33,450 bases of DNA from Planctomycetaceae bacterium (GTDB lineage Bacteria; Planctomycetota; Planctomycetia; Pirellulales; UBA1268). Below, piece by piece: positions 16,840 to 25,845 of this stretch; position 1 is the first letter of the stretch; the number at the start of each line of letters is the position of its first letter. The stretch spans positions 1 to 33,450 of the forward strand of contig CANGGT010000020.1 of NCBI GenBank assembly GCA_947453375.1. Reading direction: 5' to 3'. Position numbers and translations under genes: made by a program. The notes under the pieces were generated by a model. The model was given only the letters and a program-made list of their open reading frames with translations, was not told where the DNA came from and did no database searches.

Positions 16840-19800
16840 ATGGCCACGCCCCTCACGCTCGCCACGCGTCCCCTCCTCCGGCTCGTCTTCTGCTGCGCGA
16901 TCTACGTCGCCCAAGGGATTCCCTTCGGCTTCGTGACGGTGGCCTTGGCGGCGTGGCTGGCCAGTCACGGCGGCGGGGAGAACGCCGTTGGCACATGTAT
17001 TGCGATGGCCGTCCTCCCCTGGAGCTTCAAGTGGCTGTGGGGCCCGGTCGTCGATTCAGGCCTGGCTGCGGCGCTCGGCCGCCGGCGACCGTGGCTGATC
17101 CTCGCGCAGTCGATGATGATCGTGACAGCGCTGTTGTTGCTTCGCGCCGGCGGCGACGCCGCGCTCCTCGGCTGGCTCGTCCTCCTCCACAACGTGTTCG
17201 TGGCCCTCCAGGACGTGGCGATCGACGCCCTCGCCGTCGACATGCTGGAAGGGAACGAGCGCGAGCGAGCCAGCGGGATGATGTACGGCTCGTCGTATGT
17301 CGGCACGATGCTCGGCGGCGCGGGGCTCGGCCTCGTGATGGCCCGCTTCGGCCTTCCCACTGCCGTTCTCGCCCTCGCCGCGATTCAGGCCGTCACCCTC
17401 GCCGCCGTCCTCGCGATCCGCGAACGGCCGACGGATCGGTTTTTCTTCGGGAGCTCGCGAGCGTCGCAGGCCGCCGCCCCTGCTCCCCATGGCCTCGGCC
17501 CCGCAGCCCTCCTCTTCCAATTGGCGATCGCCATGGTGCGCCCCGCGGCGCTACGAACGGGTATCGGCGCGGTGCTCATGAAGATCCTCCCGGCGCTGCT
17601 CTACGTGACAATGACGGTGCAGCTATTCAAGCAGCTCGGTTGGTCGGAGGCCCGCTTCGCCGAGGTCAGCGGTGGCTTCGGCAATCTCCTCGGCCTGGGG
17701 GCGGCGGTCGCTGCCGGCTTCCTCGCCTCTGTTATCGGCCCCAAAACCACCGCCGTCGCCGCCAATTCGATCCTCGCCGCCTCCTGGATCCTCCTCGCGG
17801 CCAAGCCCTCGCTCTGGGAGTTCGAGATGACGATCTATCTCTGGTTTGGGATCCACGAAGCCTGCCTGGCATTTCTGTCGGTGTCGCTCTTCGCCCTCTT
17901 CATGCGGGTCTCGACGCCGGCGGTGGCCGCGACGCAGTTCACCGCCTCGATGGCGCTGATGAATCTCGCGACGAGTTGGGGCTCGTGGTTCGCCGGGCCG
18001 GTGAGTGGCTTCTTCGACGCCCCGACGACGTTTCTCCTCGCCGGCCTCCTCCAGCCGCTCGGCGCGATCCTCCTCCCCGACGTTCGCTCGATCGGCCGCG
18101 GGCCGGCGCCCCTTGCCGTCGACGGCCATCTCCCCCCCCGCGGCACCGCCGCGGCGACGAGCGAAGCCGGTCCGCCGCCGGGGGCGAGCTTGGCGACAGG
18201 CCCGGTCGCCGCCTTGATCGGTGGGCTCCTCGTCGCGACCACGGTCTGCTTCTCTGTACCGGCCGAAGCCGAGCCCGCCAGTGAATGGACCTCGGCGGCC
18301 GAGCGTTCCCAGGCAACGCTCATGGAGCGGGAGACCTTCTGGGACCGATGCGATCAGGCGTGGTTTCTCGACAACGTTCCCCTCCTCGATTGCCCCGATC
18401 CCGACATCGAGACGACGTGGTGGTATCGCTTCGAACTCCTCACCAAGCATCTCACCTACGGCTCGCCCGACACCGGCTACGTGTTCACTGAGTTTCTCGA
18501 CCGGCCGTTCTGGTCGGGAGCCTACGGCGCGATCTCCTGCCCTGCCGGCCACCAGCTCGCCGAGGCCCGCTGGCTCCGCTCGCCACGGGTCGCCCGTGAC
18601 TATGCCCGCTCCTGGGTGAACACCCCCGGCGCCCAACCGCGCAACTATTCCACCTGGCTTGCCGATGCGGTGTGGGGCGTCCATCTCGTCCATCCCGCTC
18701 GTCTCCATCTCGGCGCGGCCGGCCACCCTGCCGCCACGGCTGCGACCGTCTTTCCCGGCGACATTCTCCCCGGCCTCGAAGCGAACACGCAGGCCTGGCA
18801 CGATCGCCACTTCGTCCCCGCCACCGGACTTTACTGGCAGGTGGGGCACGACGACGGGATGGAGTTCAACATCAGTAGCCGGCAGACGACCGACATCCTC
18901 CGCGGTGCGCCGAGCTATCGGCCGAGCTTCATCGCCTACCAGTGGGCCGATCTCCAGGCGCTTGCGCGCATGGAGGATCTCCTCGGAGAGCCCGCCAAGG
19001 CTGCCGCCCGCCGGGCCGCTGCCGACACGCTGCGGGAGAAGATGGAAGCAGCGCTCTGGGACGAGCGGCGGGGCTTCTTCCTTGCCGCCTTCCGCGACGA
19101 TGAAACGCTCGACGGCGCCACCGTCACCGCCGGGAGCCGGATCTACGACAGTGGCCGCTTCGCCGGCAGCCCCCATGGCCGCGAGTTGATCGGCTACGTC
19201 CCCTGGCAGTTCGACATGCCGTCGCGGGGCAAGGGATTTGAAGAGGCCTGGAAATATCTCGGCGATTCCGAGTTCTTCCAAGCGCCCTTCGGCCCCTCCA
19301 CGGTCGAGCGGCACGACCCGCTGTTCATCCTCCAGCCCCACTGCTGCTGGTGGAGCGGCCAGAGCTGGCCCTACGCCACGACGCAGACGCTCAAGGCGTT
19401 GGCCAACGTTCTCCAGTTTCGCTCCCCCGGCTTCGGCAACGAGGGCCCGGGGCTCCAAGAGGTGGTGTCGGCCAAGGATTACGTCTCGCTTCTGAAGACC
19501 TACGCCCGCACCCACCGGAAGAACGGTCGGCCCTACCTCGCCGAAGCCTGTCATCCCGACACCGGGAGCTTCGAGGGGCACGATGCCTACAACCACAGCG
19601 AGCACTACTTTCATTCGGGCTACGCTGATCTCGTGATCACGGGGCTTGTCGGCCTCGTCCCCCGCCCCGACGACACGCTCGAAGTTCGCCCCCTGTTTCC
19701 CCCGGACTGGGATTTTCTGCGGCTCGACCGGGTGATCTACCGGGGCCACGAGGTGGCGGTGGTGTGGGACCGCGACGGCACGAAATATGGCCTCGGCCCC

Positions 19801-20943
19801 GGCCTCCATCTCCTCGCCGAGGGCCGCGTGATCGCCTCGTCGCCGGGGGTGGGACGGCTGACGGCCGCGCTTCCGCCGGTGTCGGCGGCGCTCGTCGCGG
19901 CAGAACTCGTCGACGATGGCCTGAAGCCCGGCATCGTGCCGACGCGGGTCAACGTCGCCGTCAACAACGATGGCACCTACTTCCCCCGGATCGTGCCTGG
20001 CTCGATCCGCCCCGGCACATCCCCGTCAGCGATGGCCGACGGCGTCGCCTGGTATCTTCGGTCGCCGCCGAATCGCTGGGAGAGCGCCACGGCCGGGGTG
20101 CCCGAGACGCTCGTCCTCGATCTCGGAATTTCACGCCGGGTCGACACGCTCGCGCTTTCCCTCCTCGACGACGAGCCCGAGCTCCTCGCCGGCACGGCCG
20201 ACGCCGCCGTGCCGGGCCGCGACGCCCTGCCCTCAGACGTCCGGGCCCCGAAGGCGATCGCGGTCGAGACGTGGACAGGCAGCGGATGGGACATGCTGCC
20301 GATCGAGGCGCGGTTGCCAGAGACCCCCGCGGGGCACCTGGCAAATCACATCCATTTCGCCCCCCGCGAGATCACGAAGCTGCGGATCACACTCGTGCCC
20401 CGCCCAGGGATGCGCGTCGGGCTTTCGGAAATGGAACTGTGGGGAGGCGCGATCCTGCCGCTCGAGCCCGCGCCCGCGCCGGCCGGCAACCTCGCCTTCA
20501 ATCCCGGCAGCGAAGGCTCACCCGAATACCCAAAGGCGAGCGCGTCGCACACCTCGCGCTACGACCGGGTCGAACGGGCCATCGACGGGATCGTCTCCTA
20601 CCAAACAAACCCGAACAACCGCTGGACAGCCTACGAATCACCAAACGCGACGGACTGGCTGGCGGTCGATTTTGGCGAGCCGAAGACCTTCTCCCGGCTG
20701 GAGCTGGCCCTCTACGACGACCGTGGCGGCGTCCAGCCGCCGGAGCGGTTTCATGTCGAGGTCTTCGTGGACGGGGTATGGCAGCCCGTCGAGAACGAGG
20801 TCCACTTGCCCGAGCAGCCACTCGGCAACGCCCTCAATGAGGCGCGCTTTACGGCGGTGACGGCTCGGCAGATGCGCGTCGTCTTCACGCATCGCGGAGC
20901 GGCCCGCAGCGGTGTCTCGGAGTTCTTCGTATGGGAGGAATGA
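16840..20943 (+). CDS. Fusion of MFS transporter (AmpG/PAT-like), glycosidase-like domain and two discoidin-like domains
   Basis: One uninterrupted frame encodes 1367 residues. Residues 1 to about 415 form an MFS transporter of the AmpG/acetyl-CoA (PAT) type, with about 12 hydrophobic segments and the signature VALQDVAIDALAVDML, GSSYVGTMLGGAGLG. A Pro/Ala linker (416-453) leads to one more hydrophobic stretch ending in AEAEPA (about 454-478), which resembles a signal peptide. Residues about 480-1020 resemble MGH1-like six-hairpin glycoside hydrolases (CCWWSGQSWPYATTQTLKAL, SEHYFHSGYADLVITGLVGL). Two discoidin (F5/8 type C)-like carbohydrate-binding regions follow (about 1075-1205 and 1230-1367). 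An MFS ends in the cytoplasm, so the thirteenth segment would place the hydrolase outside. I chose ATG 16840, which starts just before TM1; no good RBS is seen. The substrate is unknown. An internal TTG start for a separate hydrolase cannot be excluded. Confidence 0.85.
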   Translation: MATPLTLATRPLLRLVFCCAIYVAQGIPFGFVTVALAAWLASHGGGENAVGTCIAMAVLPWSFKWLWGPVVDSGLAAALGRRRPWLILAQSMMIVTALLLLRAGGDAALLGWLVLLHNVFVALQDVAIDALAVDMLEGNERERASGMMYGSSYVGTMLGGAGLGLVMARFGLPTAVLALAAIQAVTLAAVLAIRERPTDRFFFGSSRASQAAAPAPHGLGPAALLFQLAIAMVRPAALRTGIGAVLMKILPALLYVTMTVQLFKQLGWSEARFAEVSGGFGNLLGLGAAVAAGFLASVIGPKTTAVAANSILAASWILLAAKPSLWEFEMTIYLWFGIHEACLAFLSVSLFALFMRVSTPAVAATQFTASMALMNLATSWGSWFAGPVSGFFDAPTTFLLAGLLQPLGAILLPDVRSIGRGPAPLAVDGHLPPRGTAAATSEAGPPPGASLATGPVAALIGGLLVATTVCFSVPAEAEPASEWTSAAERSQATLMERETFWDRCDQAWFLDNVPLLDCPDPDIETTWWYRFELLTKHLTYGSPDTGYVFTEFLDRPFWSGAYGAISCPAGHQLAEARWLRSPRVARDYARSWVNTPGAQPRNYSTWLADAVWGVHLVHPARLHLGAAGHPAATAATVFPGDILPGLEANTQAWHDRHFVPATGLYWQVGHDDGMEFNISSRQTTDILRGAPSYRPSFIAYQWADLQALARMEDLLGEPAKAAARRAAADTLREKMEAALWDERRGFFLAAFRDDETLDGATVTAGSRIYDSGRFAGSPHGRELIGYVPWQFDMPSRGKGFEEAWKYLGDSEFFQAPFGPSTVERHDPLFILQPHCCWWSGQSWPYATTQTLKALANVLQFRSPGFGNEGPGLQEVVSAKDYVSLLKTYARTHRKNGRPYLAEACHPDTGSFEGHDAYNHSEHYFHSGYADLVITGLVGLVPRPDDTLEVRPLFPPDWDFLRLDRVIYRGHEVAVVWDRDGTKYGLGPGLHLLAEGRVIASSPGVGRLTAALPPVSAALVAAELVDDGLKPGIVPTRVNVAVNNDGTYFPRIVPGSIRPGTSPSAMADGVAWYLRSPPNRWESATAGVPETLVLDLGISRRVDTLALSLLDDEPELLAGTADAAVPGRDALPSDVRAPKAIAVETWTGSGWDMLPIEARLPETPAGHLANHIHFAPREITKLRITLVPRPGMRVGLSEMELWGGAILPLEPAPAPAGNLAFNPGSEGSPEYPKASASHTSRYDRVERAIDGIVSYQTNPNNRWTAYESPNATDWLAVDFGEPKTFSRLELALYDDRGGVQPPERFHVEVFVDGVWQPVENEVHLPEQPLGNALNEARFTAVTARQMRVVFTHRGAARSGVSEFFVWEE

Positions 20944-21059
20944 GGGCGGGCCGACGGGAGGCTTTCCTGACAGCCCCGCGTCCCAACGGTTGGCGGCGAA
21001 AGGGCGATCTGCGAGACTGAATCCAGGGGTCTGCACGCTCGTCCACCGGGAGATTTTCC

Positions 21060-22343
21060 ATGCGTCTGCCGTTCACCGTCGCTCACGGTCTCCTGCTCGC
21101 TGTGGCGTTCGCCGGCGCGGCGAGCGCGGACGAGCGGGTCGTCATGAGCTATCCGCTGGTCCTTCCCGAACCGACGCACCGGATCGTCGCGGTCGATGCG
21201 GCGAAGCGCGAGGCGCGGATCGAGCGTGCCGAGGGGGCGATGTTCTCGATTCCCGCTGAGGGGCAGGCCGTGCTCGTCGTGCCATCGAAGCCGGGCGGGC
21301 CGCTCGACTCGCTCGTTCGCATCGACGTCGAAGAGATTCTCGAAGGGAATGTCGCCGTGGCGACGTTTGGCCCCGGCGCGATCTCGGCCGTTCAGAAGGG
21401 CCCAGCCGTCCTCGGCCGTCCGTTCGCGGGCCTGTTCGGTGAGCGGGCCACCGACACCGCCACTACGAAAGCGATCCGCAGCCTCCCCGATCTCCTCGTC
21501 GCCAAGGCCCAGCCGACAGGCAACGGGCCGGGCGATTTCAACCCGATTGCCAAGGCCCGTGCCGCGGCGCGGCGTACGGGTTCGATGAACCACCTCAAGC
21601 AGCTCGCTCTCGCCTTCCACAACTTCCACGATGCCTACGGCTGTTTCCCGCCCGCGGCGGTGATCGGCCCCGATGGCAAGCCGTGGCACTCGTGGCGCGT
21701 TCTCCTCCTGCCGTTCATCGAGGAGCTCGACTTGTACAAGCAGTACGACTTCTCCCAGCCGTGGGATTCGCCGAAGAATCTCGCCGTCGCCGAGAAGATG
21801 CCCGCGGTGTTCCGCGATCCCGCCCGCGAGGGACCGCCCGACACCTTCGCCGACTACGCGGCGATTACCGGCGACGCGGCGATCTTTCAGCCCGAAGCGG
21901 TCTCGATGACGTCAGCCGATGACTTCCCCGCCTGCCTGACAGCCGGGGAGAAGGTCGGCTTCGCGAGCGTCACCGACGGCACGTCGAACACGATCCTGTT
22001 TGCCACGGTCGATCCCGCCCGAAAGATCCCCTGGACGAAGCCGGAGGACCTCGTCCTCGACGACGCCTTCCCGGGGATCGGCAAGCCGGCGGGGATCGGC
22101 GCGATCCATCCGCTCGAGGGCGCTCATGTCGGTCTCGCTGCTTTTGCCGACGGCTCGATCCAGACGCTCGCCGACTCGGTCGACGCCGACACGCTGCGGC
22201 CGTTTCTCACCCGCGCCGGCGGTGAACTCGTCGACCGCAGCCTCCTCCTCGCTCCCGGCGGTCGCGACGCAGCCTCCGCCGGCCCGCCGCTGGTGAAGAT
22301 CATCGCCGATGACGACGGCAAGCTGCGGCTCGAAGTCGACTGA
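21060..22343 (+). CDS. Secreted DUF1559-domain protein without pilin helix
   Basis: The 427-residue protein begins at ATG 21060, 7-8 bases after GGGAG. Residues 1-23 are a signal peptide (LLLAVAFAGAASA). Residues about 25-130 are a beta-rich region I do not recognise. From about 175 the DUF1559 motifs appear: MNHLKQLALAFHNFHDAYGCFPPAA, SVTDGTSNTILFATVD and the C-terminal AAFADGSIQTLADSVD. DUF1559 proteins are greatly expanded in planctomycetes and normally start with a type IV pilin-like methylation helix (FTLVELLVVIAIIG type); that helix is missing here, so this copy is probably a soluble exported protein. The DUF2330 gene follows after 25 bases and may be co-transcribed. Function unknown. 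Confidence 0.85.
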   Translation: MRLPFTVAHGLLLAVAFAGAASADERVVMSYPLVLPEPTHRIVAVDAAKREARIERAEGAMFSIPAEGQAVLVVPSKPGGPLDSLVRIDVEEILEGNVAVATFGPGAISAVQKGPAVLGRPFAGLFGERATDTATTKAIRSLPDLLVAKAQPTGNGPGDFNPIAKARAAARRTGSMNHLKQLALAFHNFHDAYGCFPPAAVIGPDGKPWHSWRVLLLPFIEELDLYKQYDFSQPWDSPKNLAVAEKMPAVFRDPAREGPPDTFADYAAITGDAAIFQPEAVSMTSADDFPACLTAGEKVGFASVTDGTSNTILFATVDPARKIPWTKPEDLVLDDAFPGIGKPAGIGAIHPLEGAHVGLAAFADGSIQTLADSVDADTLRPFLTRAGGELVDRSLLLAPGGRDAASAGPPLVKIIADDDGKLRLEVD

Positions 22344-22368
22344 CTCCATGCCTCTGACAGGGTGCATC

Positions 22369-23460
22369 ATGTCCCGTCTCAGCCTCAGATTCCTCGTCGC
22401 CTTGATGTCGGTGAGCCTGCTCACCGTCAGCCCCGCCCCCGCCTGCTGCCCTGCCTGGCGGCGCGGCGAGCCGGTGCGAATCGCCGATCAGCAGATCCTC
22501 GTCGTTTGGGATCCGGCCACACGGATGGAGCACTTCATCCGCGAGGCGAAGTTTGCCGCTTCACCCGGCGCTCGGCAGGAGGGATTCGGGTTCCTCGTCC
22601 CCTCGCCGACGGTTCCCGAGATCGCCGCGGCCGACGGCGCCGTCTTCGCGCAGCTCAATGACCGAATCCAGCCTCGCGTCGTCGAGGTGACGCGCTGGGA
22701 CAACCACTATTCGCTCCTTTGGACATTGTTCGCGCGCGAGAGCAAGGCTCCGGCCAGCCGGGCTCCCGATGCCGCCCCGCCACCGATGGCCGCCGTCGAG
22801 GTGATGAAGCGGGCGCGCGTCGGTGGCTACGACGTCGTCGTGCTCAAGGCAGCCGACCCCGCCGCACTCACCGAATGGCTCTCCGACAACGGCTACGACT
22901 CCCGGCCGGAGCTTGCCGAATGGTCGCGGCCGTACGTCGAGAAGGGGTGGATGATCACCGCCTTCAAGTATGCGACCGACGCCACGAGCATCGACGTCTC
23001 TGCCGTCCGGCTCTCGTTCGAGACCGATGCCCCCCTCTTCCCCTACCGTGTGCCGACCGATCAGATCGATCCCGACGCGCCGCGGCGCAACACCCTCCGC
23101 GCCTTCGTCATCGGCCCCGGGCGGGCCGAAGGGACGCTCGGCGAGGGGACTACGGCCCGTCCGTGGGAGAAAGGCAACGTCGTCTACTCCCATCCCCTCG
23201 AGGTCAACGCCTCGTTCCTCGGAGGCGTCCTCCCCGAAGGGACCGCCGGCGGCGCGACCAACGTCTGGCTCACCGCCTTCGAGGACTTCACCTGGCCCTC
23301 CGGCACCGACGACCTGACGTTCGCTTTCGACCCGGCCGGAGCCAAGTTTCAACGCGTCGAGGAGCATGTCACCTGCCACGACCGGCTCATCCCCCTCGAC
23401 GCCATCGCCCTCGCCGGTCTGGGAGTGCTGATGGCCGTCCGACGCCGCGGCTCTCGTTGA
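22369..23460 (+). CDS. DUF2330 family secreted/anchored protein
   Basis: The protein is 363 residues from ATG 22369, which has AGGG about 8 bases upstream; ATG 22348 is an in-frame alternative. The N-terminus is a signal peptide (SLRFLVALMSVSLLTVSPAPA) followed by a Cys pair (ACCPAW). DUF2330 motifs are ADQQILVVWDPATRMEHFIREAKF and GFGFLVPSPTVPEI, with RPYVEKGWMITAFKY in the middle. A short hydrophobic C-terminus with basic end (LDAIALAGLGVLMAVRRRGSR) suggests a single membrane anchor in the style of sorted C-termini, but no PEP or LPxTG box is visible. The biochemical role of DUF2330 is not known. It converges with the GAF cyclase gene, with only 14 bases between stops and no obvious terminator. 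Confidence 0.85.
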   Translation: MSRLSLRFLVALMSVSLLTVSPAPACCPAWRRGEPVRIADQQILVVWDPATRMEHFIREAKFAASPGARQEGFGFLVPSPTVPEIAAADGAVFAQLNDRIQPRVVEVTRWDNHYSLLWTLFARESKAPASRAPDAAPPPMAAVEVMKRARVGGYDVVVLKAADPAALTEWLSDNGYDSRPELAEWSRPYVEKGWMITAFKYATDATSIDVSAVRLSFETDAPLFPYRVPTDQIDPDAPRRNTLRAFVIGPGRAEGTLGEGTTARPWEKGNVVYSHPLEVNASFLGGVLPEGTAGGATNVWLTAFEDFTWPSGTDDLTFAFDPAGAKFQRVEEHVTCHDRLIPLDAIALAGLGVLMAVRRRGSR

Positions 23461-23474
23461 CGGGTAGCTCGCGT

Positions 23475-25817
23475 CTATTTCTCTTCCATCACCCAAACGC
23501 CACTCCAATCCGAGGGAGGTGGCGTGTCGGTAAGGATCCGGCAGCGCTCCAGATAGAGCTTCGCTGCCTTGTCTGCCGGGTTGAGCGAAAGGACCTTCTC
23601 GAACAACTCACGTGCCGGCCCGAAGGCCCGCGCGCGGTACTTGTTGAGCCCGTCGCGGAAGTGGCCGAGGCAATCGACGAGATGCGGGAACGTCTCCTCG
23701 GTGTGGTGATCGAGGATCTCGTAGACGCCCACCGGCTGGGTCTTCCCCTTCACGACCACCAGATCGATGTCCCGGGCCCGGTAGGTGCCGCGGAGCTTCT
23801 TGTAGGTGTATTCGCTGACGAGGATCTGCGCACCGTACTGCTTGCAGGCCGACTCCAGCCGGGCGGCAAGATTCACGCCGTCTCCGATCATCGTGTAATC
23901 CATCCGCTTCTTCGAACCGATATTTCCCGACACCACGACGTCGGTGTTGAGCCCGATGCCGATCTCGATCGGCAGTTTCCCTTCGGCGACACGCTGCACA
24001 TTCCAGCGACGGAGCTCCTTGATCATGGCGATCGAGGCCCGCATCGCCCGATCGACGTCGTCGTCATGGGCCACCGGGATCCCGAATCCGGCCATGATGG
24101 CATCGCCGATGAACTTGTCGAGCATCCCCCCCTCGTGCTGGATGCAGTCGACCATGAGCGTGAAATACTCGTTCAGCATCGCCACCGTGCCCTGGGCGCC
24201 GAGCCTCTCGGTGTGCGTGGTGAAGCCGCGGATGTCGGAGAACAACACCGTCGCTTCCACCGACTGCCCCCCGAGCACGTCCGCGCCAGAGGCGACGAGT
24301 TTGTCGGCGATACCCGGATCCATGTAGCGCGACATCGTCGACTTGAGCCGCTTTTCGCTGGAGATATCCTCGATCATGAGCATCGACCCGATCCGCTTGT
24401 GCTCGACCGAAGCGAGCGGCAGCACGGTGACATTGCTCGAGATCGTCTCCTCCCCGAACACGAGCTCGGCATCCATCAGCACCTCAGGCGTGCCGCTCGA
24501 GCTGACGGTCTCGAGCTTTCCGAGCACCCAGGCGTTGCCGCCGGCGAAGAAATCGGCCACCGGCTTGTGGAGCACCTCCGCAGGCGTCGCCCGGAGAATC
24601 CGCAGACCAGCCGCATTACAGGTGACGATTTTTCCCTTGTCGTCGATGGTCACCACTCCATTCGACATCGATTCGAGCATCGCCTCGCTGTAGTTCTTCA
24701 TGTTCTGCACGTCGGCGAACAGCTTGGCATTCTCGAGCGCGATCGAGATTTGGGCGGTGAACGCCCGCAGACGCGACTCATCCTCGGCCGTGAACGGGCC
24801 TCCGCGCTTGTTGAGCACCTGCGTGACGCCGATCACGGCCCCGAGCTTATTGATGATCGGCACGCAGAGGATCGAGCGGGTGAAATAACCGGTACGTTTG
24901 TCGAAGGCGGGATTGAACCTGAGATCGGCATAGGCGTAGGGGATATTGATCGACTTGCCCGACGTGAAGACGGCGCCTGCGATGCCGAGGTGATTGGGCA
25001 GACGGATCTGCATCGACTCCAACCCCTGACCAACCTCCGACCACAACTCCTGAGTCTGCTCGTCGTGGAGAAAGAGCGTGGACCGGTCGGCGTTGAGGAG
25101 CCGAGTCGCCTCCCCCATCACCCTGCGGAGGAGCGACCCGAGCTTGATGTCGGCGGTGACCTCCGAGACGATCTCGACAAACTCCATCTCCTGAGCCCGC
25201 ACCGCCTTCATCCGCTCGATGAATTGGGCCCCCTGCAGGGCGACGGTTCCCTGGGTGGCCATCGCTTCGAGGACCTCGAGGTCTTCCTCGTCGAACGCTC
25301 CGTCGATCTTGTTGATCGCCTCGACGACGCCGATGATCTCACCCTTCACCGTCTTGACCGGCACACAGAGGATGCTCCGAGTCACGAATCCCGTCTGCTC
25401 GTCGTTGGCCCGACTGAACCGCGGATCGGCATACGGATCGGCGATGATCAGCGACTCGCCACTGGTGAACGCGTGGCCCGCGATGCCGGCGGTGTTGAGC
25501 AGCCGGATCTCGCGTCTGACGTTGCCCTGTGCGACGCGTGAATAGAGCTCGTTCGTGGTCGGATCGTTGAGAAACAGCGAGCCCCGTTCGGCGCCGACTT
25601 CTCTGGTGGTCATGTCGACCAGCGCGTGGAGGACGTCGTCGAGCGTGTCATAGGCGGCCATGCGCCGCGACACCTCGAGCAGCAGTTCGATCAACCGGAC
25701 CCTCTGCGAACGAGGAGAGGTGATGCCCCTGCCCCTGCCCTTGGCCGGGCGATCGGCCGGACTTACGGCTGCTACCCGGCGCGCGCCCGGCGGCGAAGGC
25801 GTTTCGTCTGCTGTCAT
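23475..25817 (-). CDS. Soluble class III nucleotide cyclase with two GAF domains and a PAS domain
   Basis: The 780-residue protein has no membrane segment. GAF1 is at about 55-200, GAF2 at about 220-365, PAS at about 375-490, the cyclase domain at about 525-700, and a TPR-like tail follows. GAF2 carries an exact NKxnFxxxDE motif (NKRGGPFTAEDE) and GAF1 a near match (NKIDGAFDEEDL); this motif marks cyclic-nucleotide-binding GAFs of phosphodiesterases and cyanobacterial CyaB1/CyaB2. Catalytic residues are present: metal Asp in LFSDIRGFTTH, Lys and Asp in MLDKFIGDAIMAGFG, and Asn/Arg in MIGDGVNLAARLES. I prefer ATG 25817 with AAGGA 7 bases upstream; ATG 25835 would add six residues. It follows the coiled-coil gene by 28 bases, so they are probably co-transcribed. 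The product is most likely cAMP, with feedback through GAF binding. Confidence 0.92.
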   Translation of the reverse strand: MTADETPSPPGARRVAAVSPADRPAKGRGRGITSPRSQRVRLIELLLEVSRRMAAYDTLDDVLHALVDMTTREVGAERGSLFLNDPTTNELYSRVAQGNVRREIRLLNTAGIAGHAFTSGESLIIADPYADPRFSRANDEQTGFVTRSILCVPVKTVKGEIIGVVEAINKIDGAFDEEDLEVLEAMATQGTVALQGAQFIERMKAVRAQEMEFVEIVSEVTADIKLGSLLRRVMGEATRLLNADRSTLFLHDEQTQELWSEVGQGLESMQIRLPNHLGIAGAVFTSGKSINIPYAYADLRFNPAFDKRTGYFTRSILCVPIINKLGAVIGVTQVLNKRGGPFTAEDESRLRAFTAQISIALENAKLFADVQNMKNYSEAMLESMSNGVVTIDDKGKIVTCNAAGLRILRATPAEVLHKPVADFFAGGNAWVLGKLETVSSSGTPEVLMDAELVFGEETISSNVTVLPLASVEHKRIGSMLMIEDISSEKRLKSTMSRYMDPGIADKLVASGADVLGGQSVEATVLFSDIRGFTTHTERLGAQGTVAMLNEYFTLMVDCIQHEGGMLDKFIGDAIMAGFGIPVAHDDDVDRAMRASIAMIKELRRWNVQRVAEGKLPIEIGIGLNTDVVVSGNIGSKKRMDYTMIGDGVNLAARLESACKQYGAQILVSEYTYKKLRGTYRARDIDLVVVKGKTQPVGVYEILDHHTEETFPHLVDCLGHFRDGLNKYRARAFGPARELFEKVLSLNPADKAAKLYLERCRILTDTPPPSDWSGVWVMEEK

Positions 25818-25845
25818 CGTTCGTTCCTTGTCCATGTCTTGGCTC

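Noticed and set aside
17623-19809. 728-residue minus-strand ORF opposite the transporter fusion
   Set aside because: Antisense shadow; it crosses the domain junction of the real gene and has no motif.
22719-25541. 940-residue plus-strand ORF spanning the DUF2330 gene and the antisense of the GAF cyclase
   Set aside because: Overlaps two well-supported genes in other frames; composition is His/Arg/Asp-rich and domain-free.
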